Shown: piece after piece, positions 16,457-25,012 of the stretch | How positions within the stretch are numbered: the first letter of the stretch is position 1 | How the letters are laid out: every line of letters begins with the position of its first letter | Assembly: GCA_029261595.1 (NCBI GenBank) | Contig: JAJDAZ010000051.1 | Location: 1-49,507, forward strand | Direction of reading: 5' to 3' | Length of the DNA stretch: 49,507 bases | Source of the DNA: Nitrospinaceae bacterium | Lineage (GTDB): Bacteria > Nitrospinota > Nitrospinia > Nitrospinales > VA-1 | Notes under the pieces: model-generated | Seen by the model: only the letters and a program-made list of their open reading frames with translations | Databases searched by the model: none | What the model was told of the DNA's origin: nothing | Program-made: the position numbers and the translations under genes

Positions 16457-17773
16457 TCAGGTAAAACTTGCGGCCAGTCGGCCAAGACGGGTGGCGAAGC
16501 CGGATTTTTCTTTGGCCGTCAGATATTCCAGGATTTCTTCATCGGAGTCGGAAAGGGCGGGGGGAGACGGGTGCACCAGATCGATGCTTTTAGCCACCAG
16601 GTCCATCCGCTGGCGAAGTTCCTTGTCCTTGTCGTAAAACAAGGCGCCCCGATTGTTGGTGATGTGGACGATCCTGTGTTGCGGCATCATTCCCACGATG
16701 CGGATGCAGTCTTTGTACTCCTCGTATTTGTCCAGCGTATCGAGATACTCTCTCATCCGTTTGAGGCAGTCGGATATTTCATCCATTCCCTGGCAACGGT
16801 TAAAAAGCAGGCCGATTTTTTTGTTGCGCAAGGTTTCCTCCACGGCGCTGTGGCCCCTGGAGGAGACCAGCCGGTTGACATAGGCTTTATCCAGCCCGGC
16901 CAATCGGCCCTGGTTGAATTCTTCCAGGAAATCTTCGTAGTAATCAATGAAGGAATGAAGCGCGTCCAGGCTCCCGTTGACCGCAATGCGGTTGCTCATG
17001 TCGAACACCAGGATAACGTGATCCATGGTGTTCATGAGGGAGGATATATGGTTGACCCCGCCTGCGGGCGTGTCCAGAATGACGTGATCGAATTTGCCGC
17101 AAACCTCATCCAAAAACTCCAGAAACAACTGGAGAAACGCCGGTTCGTTGATTCTCTTGCGGTGATTCTTTTTCCCCATGATCGGCACTTCGCCGCCGAT
17201 GATGGAAAACCCGTACTCCTCAATAAAATTAACGTAGTCGCCGATCAGCGGGCGCGAGTTTTCCAGAATATAGCCCAAACGGGCCTTTATTCCCAAAACA
17301 TCTATATTGTTTATCAGCGGCGCCAGGGCTTTCAAGTCCGCCGGGCGCTCGACCCTGTTCCGTTCTAAAAACAGATCGTACGCGTCGTTGCCGAAGTCTA
17401 AATGGGAAAAGTTGAATAAATCCGTGTTGATGTTTTTATACAACGCCAGGCTTTTCGCCAGTCGCGGGCTTTTGGCGGTGATGTCTCCGTCCAGAAAATT
17501 TTTGAAGCCGCTGACGATCCTGTAAAAAATCTGTAGCGTGTCCGCCTGATGGGTTTTGTTTGCCAGGGTCTCAAAAAGATCGTAAAACGTTTTGCGGGGA
17601 TGGCTGTCCAGGATGCTGGAAATGGAGGGCAGGCGCAAATCCAGGTCAATCAGGCAAACCCGGCTTTTAGCACCCGCCTGCTTGCCAGCACTCGCCAGGG
17701 CGGCGGCGATATTGATAGACAATGTCGTTTTTCCGATCCCGCCCTTGGGGCCGATGACTGAAATGATGGCCAT
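16457..17773 (-). CDS. MinD/ParA-like P-loop ATPase, long form
   Basis: A deviant Walker A ATPase of the SIMIBI class: VIGPKGGIGKTTLSIN at the N-terminus, CLIDLDLRLPSI (A-prime), and VILDTPAGG (Walker B-like, DxxAG). At 438 residues it is much longer than ParA or MinD; the extra length lies mainly in the middle (about 60-230) and C-terminus. Such proteins position cellular structures on membranes or DNA. The ATG follows the rsmI stop with no gap and has AAGGAG upstream, so it is cotranslated with rsmI. The cargo is unknown; neighbouring peptidoglycan and bactofilin genes hint at cell-envelope or pole placement. Confidence 0.75.
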   Translation of the reverse strand: MAIISVIGPKGGIGKTTLSINIAAALASAGKQAGAKSRVCLIDLDLRLPSISSILDSHPRKTFYDLFETLANKTHQADTLQIFYRIVSGFKNFLDGDITAKSPRLAKSLALYKNINTDLFNFSHLDFGNDAYDLFLERNRVERPADLKALAPLINNIDVLGIKARLGYILENSRPLIGDYVNFIEEYGFSIIGGEVPIMGKKNHRKRINEPAFLQLFLEFLDEVCGKFDHVILDTPAGGVNHISSLMNTMDHVILVFDMSNRIAVNGSLDALHSFIDYYEDFLEEFNQGRLAGLDKAYVNRLVSSRGHSAVEETLRNKKIGLLFNRCQGMDEISDCLKRMREYLDTLDKYEEYKDCIRIVGMMPQHRIVHITNNRGALFYDKDKELRQRMDLVAKSIDLVHPSPPALSDSDEEILEYLTAKEKSGFATRLGRLAASFT

Positions 17774-18484
17774 CTAACTCTCCTTGAATGAACTCCCGGC
17801 GATCACCAGCGTGATCTCGCCCTTCCACTTTTTTTTCTCCGCGGTAGCCGCTAAATCCTGCAAGGTGCCGCGAATCACTTCCTCGTACATTTTTGTCAAT
17901 TCCCTGGCCACCGCCGCTTTACGATTTCCCAGGACTTCGTGCAATTCCCTGAGAGTCTTTTGGATGCGGTGCGGCGACTCGTAAATCACGATGGTGCGTT
18001 TTTCTTCTGCCAACTCTTTAATACGGGTCTGTCTTTTTTTCTTCAGCGGCAGAAAACCTTCAAACACGAACCGATCCATCGGCAAACCGGAAACCGTGAG
18101 CGCCGCCAGCACGGCGGAAGGCCCCGGCAGGGCCTGCACGATTATTTCCTCGGCCAATGCGAGTTGAACCAGATGATATAAAGGATCGGATATGCCGGGT
18201 GTCCCGGCGTCCGACACTAAAGCAAGGTCTTTTCCTTCATTGAGCGTTTCTATGAATCTACCGCCCTTTTTCTCCTGGTTATAACTGTGAAAACTGGAGA
18301 GCCGGGTGCTGATATCGTAATGATTCAATAATATTCGCGTCCGCCGCGTGTCCTCTGCGGCGATCAAATCCACTTCTTTAAGAAGCTCTACCGAACGCCG
18401 GGTGATGTCCTCCAAATTGCCAATCGGGGTACTGACAATATAAAGAACGCCTTTTGAATCGGTTTCAATGGCATTAACCTTCAT
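17774..18484 (-). CDS. rsmI: 16S rRNA (cytidine1402-2'-O)-methyltransferase
   Basis: SAM-dependent enzyme methylating the ribose of C1402 in the ribosomal P site, together with RsmH, to tune decoding. Characteristic stretches are LYIVSTPIGNLEDITRRS near the N-terminus, AEDTRRTRILLNHY, LVSDAGTPGISDP, and FEGFLPLKKK. It is a little shorter (236) than many homologues, which carry an extra C-terminal domain. It abuts the MinD-like gene with zero spacing. ATG 18484 has only a weak ribosome site. Confidence 0.92.
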   Translation of the reverse strand: MKVNAIETDSKGVLYIVSTPIGNLEDITRRSVELLKEVDLIAAEDTRRTRILLNHYDISTRLSSFHSYNQEKKGGRFIETLNEGKDLALVSDAGTPGISDPLYHLVQLALAEEIIVQALPGPSAVLAALTVSGLPMDRFVFEGFLPLKKKRQTRIKELAEEKRTIVIYESPHRIQKTLRELHEVLGNRKAAVARELTKMYEEVIRGTLQDLAATAEKKKWKGEITLVIAGSSFKES

Positions 18485-18630
18485 AGCGGAGAATTTCGCC
18501 TAAACATTAAACAGAAAATGGATGCGGGAAAGGCAGGGTCTGTGAGTCGGGGTTTCATGGGGAGGACCGTAAGAGTCAAAGATCGGAATTTTTTAAACGC
18601 AGGCGGAAACAATTTTCCTTGAGATCAAAA

Positions 18631-19020
18631 TCAACGGGCTCCGGGCTCTTCTTTTTTCTTCAACGCGACGACCTTTTTCTCCTGGCCGGACATATCGCAC
18701 TGGCCGTCTAAAATGCCGCCCACTTCTATATGCAGGGCCTTGGACTTCAGCGCCCCCATGATCTGACCGGTGGAATGAAGCTCAATTTTATTGGAGGCAA
18801 CCACTGTCCCTTCAATCTTGCCCTTGCAGATAACCGTTCCGGCATTGATATCAGCCACGAGGCGCCCGGTTTCCCCCACAATGAGGGTGTCATCGGTGAC
18901 CACCTGACCTTCGAACCGGCCGTCAATGCGCACGGTTCCCTCAAAAGTCAATGATCCGTTGAATACCGCATCTTCGCCCATATAGGCTTTAAGCTGGGTG
19001 TCTCCCTTTTTCAGCGCCAT
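18631..19020 (-). CDS. Bactofilin
   Basis: Small polymer-forming cytoskeletal protein. The central part (about 15-110) is a right-handed beta-helix seen as repeated short strands with glycine turns: GSLTFEGTVRIDGRFEGQV, GETGRLVADINAGTVICKGKIEG, STGQIMGALKSKALHIEVGG. Flanking tails are short and charged. Bactofilins self-assemble without nucleotide and scaffold peptidoglycan enzymes, polar proteins or the ParAB-parS complex (as in Myxococcus). Its place directly after parB and near a MinD-like ATPase and L,D-transpeptidase fits such a role. GGGAG lies upstream of ATG 19020. Confidence 0.9.
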   Translation of the reverse strand: MALKKGDTQLKAYMGEDAVFNGSLTFEGTVRIDGRFEGQVVTDDTLIVGETGRLVADINAGTVICKGKIEGTVVASNKIELHSTGQIMGALKSKALHIEVGGILDGQCDMSGQEKKVVALKKKEEPGAR

Positions 19021-19056
19021 TCTATTGTCTCCCTTTATCGTTTGAGCGACGGGGGT

Positions 19057-19926
19057 TCAGCCGATATTTTTTACCAGCAGGGCCCGGATTCGCTCCAAAT
19101 CATCGCTTGAATAATAAGTGATGACCAGTTTGCCCCCCTTTTGCTTGGGGTTGATCTCCACTTTGGTTGCCAATTTGCGTTCCAGATCAGTTTCCAGGTT
19201 TTTTAGAAAAATGTCTTTCTTTTTTTGTGGTGCCTTGGCCTGGGTCGGGGTTTTCAATTGCCGGACCCGCTCCTCGATCTGCCGAACGTTCAGGTCTTTC
19301 TTCAGGATTTCCCTTCTCAGTGTTTCAATATCCTTCGCCGACTCCAGACCCAAAAGGGCCCGCGCGTGGCCCATGGAAAGCCGACCGGCGACCATGTCTT
19401 CCTTCACACCATTGGGCAGTTTGAGGAGTCTCAGTGTGTTGGCGATGGTGGCCCGGTTTTTACCGAGGCGCTTTGAGAGCTTTTCCTGGGTCAGGCCGAA
19501 CTCGTTGGCCAATTGCGAATACGCCTGGGCTTCCTCGATGGGGTTAAGATCGTGGCGATGAATATTCTCAATGATGGCGATTTCCAGCGACTCGGCATCG
19601 CTGACGTTGCGGATGATCGCGGGAATTTTTTTGAGACCAGCTTTCTTGCTCGCCCGCCACCTGCGTTCCCCGACGACCAGTTCATAATGGTTTCCCTTGC
19701 CCTTTTGAACGATGACTGGCTGGAGAACGCCCTTTTCCTGAATGGACTGGATAAGTTCCTGTAATTTTTCGTCGTCAAAAAATTTTCTGGGCTGAAGCTG
19801 GTTGGGAACAATATCATCGACCAGAATCTCCGCAGGCCCGGCCCCTTCTCCGCCGGATTGCGGCACCCCGATTTCAAAATCGGGAATCAGGGCGTTGATG
19901 CCTTTTCCGAGCGCTTTCCGGTTCAT
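19057..19926 (-). CDS. parB: Chromosome partitioning protein ParB
   Basis: CTP-dependent DNA clamp that loads at parS and spreads to organise the origin region. Visible parts: ALGKGINALIPDF at the N-terminus, the PNQLQPRKFFDDEKLQELIQSI segment, the CTP-binding region ELVVGERRWRASKKAGLKKIPAII, then the HTH that reads parS (EFGLTQEKLSKRLGKNRATIANTLRLLKLP), and a C-terminal dimerisation domain. Length 289 is normal. It overlaps parA by 4 bases (ATGA), so the pair is coupled. Two candidate parS sites lie about 1.1-1.2 kb upstream. Confidence 0.96.
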   Translation of the reverse strand: MNRKALGKGINALIPDFEIGVPQSGGEGAGPAEILVDDIVPNQLQPRKFFDDEKLQELIQSIQEKGVLQPVIVQKGKGNHYELVVGERRWRASKKAGLKKIPAIIRNVSDAESLEIAIIENIHRHDLNPIEEAQAYSQLANEFGLTQEKLSKRLGKNRATIANTLRLLKLPNGVKEDMVAGRLSMGHARALLGLESAKDIETLRREILKKDLNVRQIEERVRQLKTPTQAKAPQKKKDIFLKNLETDLERKLATKVEINPKQKGGKLVITYYSSDDLERIRALLVKNIG

Positions 19927-20729
19927 GCCACCGTCCCGTTCATCGGGGTGAATTCCAAAGTTTCTGTTTTAGAGCGGGAAATGATTTCCTTGGCCAGTTC
20001 AATATAGGAATCCGCGCCGCGCGAGCGGCTGGCGTAAAGAACCACGGGTTTCCCGTGGCTCGGAGCCTCACTGAGGCGTACATTGCGGGGGATGATGGTT
20101 TCTACCAGAAATTCCTTAAAATATTTTCTTACCTGATCCCGCACCTGCGCGGCCAGCAGGGTTCGCCCGTCAAACATGGTCAACAGGATCCCTTCCACTT
20201 TGAGGTCCGGGTTCAGGGAGCGCTTCACCAGCTTCAAGGTTTTGAGCAGATGGCTCAAGCCCTGAAGCGCATAATATTCGCACTGCATGGGAATCAGCAC
20301 CGATTGGCAACAAGCCAGAGCATTCAGTGTGAGCAACCCCAAAGACGGGGGACAATCCATCAGAATAAATTCATAGTCATCTTCGACCCCCTGGAGAATT
20401 TTTTTCAGGCGTAGCTCCCGGTTTTCCAGCCCCACCAGTTCAATTTCAGCCCCGGTAAGGTCGACGGAAGAAGGAATCAGCTTGAGGGTTTCTATCTCGG
20501 TGGGATAAGTCACCTGGGCCAGGGAAGCCTCCCCCATCAGCAGGTCATAGAGCCCCAGACCCTCTTCCGGCAAAGTGACGCCCAATCCGCTGGAAGCATT
20601 GGCCTGGGGATCGACATCGACAAGGAGAACTTTTTTCCCGGATAGAGCGATACAGGCGGCAAGATTGATGGCCGTTGTGGTTTTACCCACCCCGCCCTTT
20701 TGATTGACAATGCAGATGGATTTGCCCAT
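19923..20729 (-). CDS. parA: Chromosome partitioning ATPase ParA
   Basis: Works with ParB to move the replicated origins apart. It has the deviant Walker A NQKGGVGKTTTAINLAACIA, the A-prime LLVDVDPQANASSGLG, and Walker B FILMDCPPSLGLLTLNAL. Length 268 matches Soj-type chromosomal ParA without the plasmid-type N-terminal HTH. Order rsmG-parA-parB is the classic origin-proximal arrangement. The start ATG at 20729 has only a weak ribosome site. Confidence 0.96.
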   Translation of the reverse strand: MGKSICIVNQKGGVGKTTTAINLAACIALSGKKVLLVDVDPQANASSGLGVTLPEEGLGLYDLLMGEASLAQVTYPTEIETLKLIPSSVDLTGAEIELVGLENRELRLKKILQGVEDDYEFILMDCPPSLGLLTLNALACCQSVLIPMQCEYYALQGLSHLLKTLKLVKRSLNPDLKVEGILLTMFDGRTLLAAQVRDQVRKYFKEFLVETIIPRNVRLSEAPSHGKPVVLYASRSRGADSYIELAKEIISRSKTETLEFTPMNGTVA

Positions 20730-20829
20730 ATTCTATTGATTTCCAAAGGCTAGAGGTCGATGAAAAGGATAGCACAGTTTAAAAACACTTCCAACCAAAA
20801 TATCCCTCAGGAGATAGCCCTGCGGCCCC

Positions 20830-20880
20830 CGACCAGCCTGTGGGTTGGACCAAATATTAACCTTTTATGGATATATTGCC
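20830..20880. repeat. Dispersed intergenic repeat copy
   Basis: ACCAGCCTGTGGGTTGGACC followed by AAATATTAACC and TTATGGATATAT shares the GGACC-AATATT core and the following ATGGAT stretch with 24924-24955 and the CCAAATATTAAC string with 13352-13363. Confidence 0.5.
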
Positions 20881-21052
20881 GGTCGAATCTTTCATCTCCC
20901 CCTTTATGGCATGGAGAAAATAGATAATTATCACAGGCACCAAAACTTTCAACTCATTGGATGCTTCACATTGAACATTAGAAAACCCAGAGGAAGAAAT
21001 CCCTGAGAAGGGGCATCAAAAAAGTCGGCCCTTTTGGCCTCCCGCCTGGCGG

Positions 21053-21068
21053 GGTTTCACATGGAACA
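21053..21068. promoter_or_regulatory. Candidate parS site 1 (ParB binding)
   Basis: GGTTTCACATGGAACA differs from the parS consensus TGTTTCACGTGGAACA at two positions. It lies just upstream of parA, 30 bases from a better copy. Confidence 0.65.
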
Positions 21069-21098
21069 AAAACCACACATCTAACATATTGAAATTAT

Positions 21099-21114
21099 TG
21101 TTTCATGTGGAACA
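21099..21114. promoter_or_regulatory. Candidate parS site 2 (ParB binding)
   Basis: TGTTTCATGTGGAACA differs from the consensus TGTTTCACGTGGAACA at one position. It overlaps the last codons and stop of rsmG, so the site is partly coding. Its presence next to parAB marks this as the centromere-like region. Confidence 0.8.
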
Positions 21115-21762
21115 CTTGCAAAACAGCATCAGTTTGGAAGCGATTCCAGTCCGTCCAAGGAGGGGAATTTCATCGGATAATTCAAAAAAATAATCCTTCG
21201 TCCTCACTTCATGAGACATTTTTGCATCGGGGTCTTTTTTAAAACCGACCCGGCCCCCGGCTTTTAAATAAGGTGCGGCAAGTTCCAGGCAATGAGACAC
21301 CTCCCCCACCCCACGAAACAATATCAAATCGAAGCGCCCATGATAAGAAATATCCAATGCCTCGGCCCGGCTGTTCAATACCTCAACCTGCTCGAAGCCC
21401 ATTTTTCGCACACAGTTACTTAAAAAACTGGCACGCTTGCGCTGGCTTTCCACCATGGCAAGAAAAATATCCGGAAAGATGACTTTCAGGGGAATGCCGG
21501 GAAATCCGGCGCCACTGCCGATATCCATGAGTTCGCAATGGGGGTTATCAACAGCGCGGGCGTATTGCAGGGAATCGAAAATATGCTTCTCGATGATCGC
21601 CGACGCATCCGTCTCGGAGGTGAGATTGATCTTGCCGTTCCACTTTTCCCACTCGCCCAAATACAATTCCAAAGCCTTGGCCCATACCTCCGCCTGGCCG
21701 CTAGCCCGCAACTGGAGCCGCTCATCCCTAAATACTTCAAGTAGTTTGTTAAGGTAAGACAT
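21103..21762 (-). CDS. rsmG: 16S rRNA (guanine527-N7)-methyltransferase
   Basis: SAM-dependent enzyme methylating G527 of 16S rRNA. The SAM site LMDIGSGAGFPGIPLKV is textbook for RsmG (GidB), followed by VESQRKRASFL and the LNSRAEAL motif. The N-terminal helical part includes WEKWNGKINLTSETDASAIIEKHIFDSL. Length 219 is normal. It is first in the rsmG-parA-parB order usual near replication origins; mnmG, often its neighbour, is not in the window. Its stop codon lies inside the better parS site. Confidence 0.95.
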   Translation of the reverse strand: MSYLNKLLEVFRDERLQLRASGQAEVWAKALELYLGEWEKWNGKINLTSETDASAIIEKHIFDSLQYARAVDNPHCELMDIGSGAGFPGIPLKVIFPDIFLAMVESQRKRASFLSNCVRKMGFEQVEVLNSRAEALDISYHGRFDLILFRGVGEVSHCLELAAPYLKAGGRVGFKKDPDAKMSHEVRTKDYFFELSDEIPLLGRTGIASKLMLFCKCST

Positions 21763-21846
21763 TAGAAAAAGGGAGACTGACGCCAGGCAGTTACAATCTT
21801 ATTTACATAGAGGTTATAATAATAAAGTGCGAACGAAACAAGCAAA

Positions 21847-22851
21847 TCAGGCGTTTAAAACCTCCCTGAACTCTGAGGTGAGAAGCGGCAGAACTTCAAG
21901 CGCGTCTCCGACAATCCCGTAGTCGGCCACTGAGAAAATGGGAGCGTTCGGGTCCTTATTAATGGCAACGATGCAATTGGAAAAAGACATGCCAGCAAGA
22001 TGCTGAACGGCGCCGGAGATTCCGCAGGCAATATAAAGGTCGGGAGAAACCGTACGCCCCGTTTGCCCGACCTGATTGGAATAATCTCGCCACCCGTCAT
22101 CCACTACCGGGCGGCTGGCCCCCACCGCCGCGCCCAAAACGTCGGCTAGGTCCTGCAAAAGTTTGAAATTCCCGGCGTTCTGCATCCCAAGCCCCCCGGA
22201 AACCACGATCCGCGCCTCAGAAATATCGAGATTCCTGCCGGTCTCCTGCACGACTTCTTTTACTTTAAGGCTTAGGGAGTTTTCACTAATCTGTACTTCG
22301 ATGCATTCGACTTGCCCGGATCGGGACGCATCCGGCCCGGCCCCGCGAAACACATTGGCGCGCAAAGTGGCGATTTGCGGACGGGTGGAATCATAGACCA
22401 GAGTCGAAATCGCTTTCCCGGAGTTCACCGGGCGACGAATAGTAAGCCCTTCGGCACTGTTAAAATCCAGAGAAATACAATCGGAGCCCAGTCCCGTCTT
22501 TAGACGCGCACTCAAAGCGGCGGCCAGTTCCTTGCCGTGGATGCTGGCAGACAGCAGAACCACCTCAGGATGCCGGGATTCAATCACCGGTAGCAACGCC
22601 TCAAGGTAAGCCGATACCGTGTAACTCGCCAGGGCCGAATGACGGAGGATCAACACACGATCGGCTCCGTATTGGATCAAACTCTCGCAATCGATTTCGG
22701 ATTCGCTTTCAGGGCCCAGATAAACCGCAAACACCTGCCCGCCCATCTGGTCGGCCAGAAGCCTGCTGGCGGTCAGGACCTCAAAAGATCCCGGTTTGAT
22801 AGCACCCTGAATGTGCTCCATAATCGCGAAAATGTGCTTGTCACCACTCAC
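21847..22851 (-). CDS. etfA: Electron transfer flavoprotein alpha subunit
   Basis: Partner of EtfB in an FAD-containing electron carrier that collects electrons from acyl-CoA and other dehydrogenases. The C-terminal FAD-binding signature is clear: VGQTGRTVSPDLYIACGISGAVQHLAGM, then IVAINKDPNAPIFSVADYGIVGDALEVLP. The N-terminal domain is the Rossmann-like half that packs on EtfB. Length 334 is normal. Start is GTG 22851. A small membrane-protein gene lies between it and etfB, so the three are probably one operon. Confidence 0.95.
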   Translation of the reverse strand: MSGDKHIFAIMEHIQGAIKPGSFEVLTASRLLADQMGGQVFAVYLGPESESEIDCESLIQYGADRVLILRHSALASYTVSAYLEALLPVIESRHPEVVLLSASIHGKELAAALSARLKTGLGSDCISLDFNSAEGLTIRRPVNSGKAISTLVYDSTRPQIATLRANVFRGAGPDASRSGQVECIEVQISENSLSLKVKEVVQETGRNLDISEARIVVSGGLGMQNAGNFKLLQDLADVLGAAVGASRPVVDDGWRDYSNQVGQTGRTVSPDLYIACGISGAVQHLAGMSFSNCIVAINKDPNAPIFSVADYGIVGDALEVLPLLTSEFREVLNA

Positions 22852-23030
22852 GTATCAACGTCCGTTTCCTTAAGGTCAGAAAAGGGGAAAGGATACCCTA
22901 TTTAAAAGGAAAGGTTCAATATAAAGTGTGGCGGGGGGATAGAAAAGCGGCGAAACGGGAATTATTTATTAGCCTATTTGGGCTATACCGCGAAAGCCAT
23001 GCTTTGCCTGGCTGATGGGGATCGGGGGGC

Positions 23031-23231
23031 TCAATATTTTCCCGGTGGGCGAAACAGCGGCAGGTCCAGAATCCATTCAATTTCCCAGACCTCTCCAACC
23101 GTCCCCAAACCCAGCAATAAAAGATAAAGCACGAGAATTCCCAATCCGATTCCGGTTTTATTTTTTTGAAAGAATTGCTTAAAACCCTGGGGGGATGAGG
23201 AAGTCTCTTGATTGGATGGGCTGTCTTGCAT
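23031..23231 (-). CDS. Small single-pass membrane protein between etfB and etfA
   Basis: A 66-residue protein: polar Ser/Gln-rich start, basic QKNKTG, one hydrophobic helix (about 27-45, GIGLGILVLYLLLLGLG), then a short tail WEIEWILDLPLFRPP. I do not recognise a family. The start is a normal ATG, and it sits 46 bases after etfB and 180 bases before etfA on the same strand. It may tether the electron-transfer flavoprotein or a partner to the membrane, but this is only suggested by position. Confidence 0.6.
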   Translation of the reverse strand: MQDSPSNQETSSSPQGFKQFFQKNKTGIGLGILVLYLLLLGLGTVGEVWEIEWILDLPLFRPPGKY

Positions 23232-23277
23232 GGCCTATGGACTGGGTAAAAAGATCAATGAGTTTTTCTTAAAAACA

Positions 23278-24060
23278 TCATACCACTTTTTCTTCTTCCC
23301 GGAGCAGGCGAACCAATTCCGGGAGCGACTGCGCCAAAGAGCCTTCAAGGATCCGGCCTTTTTTTCTTTCTGGCGGAAGGGAAAGGTCGATCCGTTTGAC
23401 ATGGGCCGATCCCTCGGAACCCGTATCAAAACCGATGGCTGTCGCATCCAGGGTTTCGATGGGTTTTTTCTTAGCGGCGATGATTCCCTTTAAAGAAGGG
23501 AGGCGCGGCATATTTAGCCCTTTTTGGCACGTCAACAAAACCGGCAGCGGCGACTCAAAAGTTTCCGAACCGCCCTCGATCTGCCGGGTGATTTGCGCCT
23601 GAGTAAAATCATCGGAGAAGGTCAATCCGGTCACGACAGAAACAAAAGGCATTTTCAAAAGAATCGCAAGGGCGGGACCGACTTGCGCCATATCATCGTC
23701 GACGGCCTGCCGACCGCAAAGAATTAAATCAAAGGATAGCGATTGAATAGCCTTGGCCAGAACCTGAGCCACTCCTAAATTATCAAGGGGGTCAAACAGG
23801 GAATCGTGAAGATGTATGGCCCGGTCCGCTCCCATCGCCAGCCCCTTCTTCAACACCTCCTTAAAACTGTCCGGCCCCAGGCTGATGAGGGTGATTTCGG
23901 AATCCGGTTTCCTCTGCTTGATCTGAAGCGCTTCCTCGACCGCGAATTCATCGTACGGGTTCATCACCCGGGGACTTCCGGTGGCGTCGATCTTTCCATC
24001 CTTGACGCTGATTTTTGCGGCGGTGTCGATGACCTGTTTGACGCAGACGATTATTTTCAT
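23278..24060 (-). CDS. etfB: Electron transfer flavoprotein beta subunit
   Basis: The beta chain binds AMP (or a second FAD in bifurcating forms) and docks to the dehydrogenases. Motifs: KIIVCVKQVIDTAAKISV at the N-terminus, NPYDEFAVEEALQIKQ, MGADRAIHL, and DLILCGRQAVDDDMAQVGPALA, the signature of the family. The C-terminal arm ends LPELVRLLREEEKVV. Length 260 is normal. First gene of the etfB-membrane protein-etfA group. Confidence 0.95.
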   Translation of the reverse strand: MKIIVCVKQVIDTAAKISVKDGKIDATGSPRVMNPYDEFAVEEALQIKQRKPDSEITLISLGPDSFKEVLKKGLAMGADRAIHLHDSLFDPLDNLGVAQVLAKAIQSLSFDLILCGRQAVDDDMAQVGPALAILLKMPFVSVVTGLTFSDDFTQAQITRQIEGGSETFESPLPVLLTCQKGLNMPRLPSLKGIIAAKKKPIETLDATAIGFDTGSEGSAHVKRIDLSLPPERKKGRILEGSLAQSLPELVRLLREEEKVV

Positions 24061-24217
24061 TTAATAGCTTGCCGTTTCTGATGGATAACAGGGGCGTATT
24101 ATCTCACCGTTCCCGGGAAATAGGAACCCGGTAAAAATTTTTTAAGCTATTATAAAAAAACAAACCCGCCCGGAAATCAAGGCTGTTTATGGATACTAAA
24201 AGGGGAGAGAAAGTCAG

Positions 24218-24886
24218 ATGAATTTTTTCCCAGGCTTTCCCGAAGAAGGAATCCAGTTCCTTAAGGAACTGGAAAAAAACAATAACCGGGAATGGTTTCA
24301 GGAAAACAAAACCCGCTATAAGGAGTCTGTGGAAGCGCCGGCAAAAGATTTTGTCGCTCTCATGACGGAGAAAATGCGGCCGCTGACAGGCGGCCCCGCT
24401 GGCGGCAAAATATTCCGCATCTACCGCGACGTGCGCTTCAGCAAGGACAAAACCCCGTACAACCCGCTCATCAAAATAGCGTTCGCCTCGGAAAATAAAA
24501 AGAAAGGTTGTTCCTCCCCCATGTATTTTTTCCGCTTGAATCGGGACACGCTGGCTCTCGGCGCCGGGGTGTATGAATTCAATGACAGCCGCGCTCTGGG
24601 AAATTACAGAAAACAGGTGGCGGATGATGAAAGGGGCTCAAAATTGGAAAAAATTCTGAAAAAGTTCAGACTAAGCGATCTTTGGATCAACGAGCCGCAA
24701 TACAAGAGGGTTCCCAATGAATTTGACCAGAACCACCCGCGCGAAGACCTGCTTCGGCATAAGGGCTTGTATGCATTCATCGAAACACCGGTGCCCGCCG
24801 AAATTTTTTCGCCAGGGGCGGCGGATTTCTGCCTGAAAAAATACAAGACTCTGAGTCCGCTTTATAACTGGTTGAAATTTATTTAA
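24218..24886 (+). CDS. DUF2461 domain protein
   Basis: A conserved protein of unknown function (DUF2461 / TIGR02453 type). It starts with FFPGFPEEGIQFLKELEKNNNREWFQENKTRY and has IFRIYRDVRFSKDKTPYNPLIKIAF, both typical of the family. The central LGAGVYEF and the C-terminal LLRHKGLYAFIETPVPAE also fit. No catalytic role is known. It stands alone on the plus strand, with AGGGGAGAGA upstream of the ATG, between the divergent etf genes and the left edge of the phage-like element. Confidence 0.85.
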   Translation: MNFFPGFPEEGIQFLKELEKNNNREWFQENKTRYKESVEAPAKDFVALMTEKMRPLTGGPAGGKIFRIYRDVRFSKDKTPYNPLIKIAFASENKKKGCSSPMYFFRLNRDTLALGAGVYEFNDSRALGNYRKQVADDERGSKLEKILKKFRLSDLWINEPQYKRVPNEFDQNHPREDLLRHKGLYAFIETPVPAEIFSPGAADFCLKKYKTLSPLYNWLKFI

Positions 24887-24909
24887 TAAACCTTTCTCCT
24901 GCGCCAAGG

Positions 24910-24970
24910 GCGCCAGCGTGACGCTGGACCCAATATTTCCATCCGATGGATCTATGGCTGACTCGAGGGG
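24910..24970. repeat. Dispersed palindromic intergenic repeat copy
   Basis: CCAGCGT-G-ACGCTGG (7-bp arms) followed by ACCCAATATTTCCATCCGATGG and TGGCTGACTC. The palindrome plus ACCCAA recurs at 38024-38044, and the right half recurs at 13386-13420. It lies at the left edge of the phage-like element. Confidence 0.7.
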
Positions 24971-25012
24971 AATCTTAGTGCAAAACGTTTCCTTCCCGTG
25001 TTAACGGGGCGA

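Noticed and set aside
16424..17368. A long open plus-strand frame of about 314 codons.
   Set aside because: It is antisense to the MinD-like ATPase gene, shows no domain, and is explained by codon bias of the real gene.
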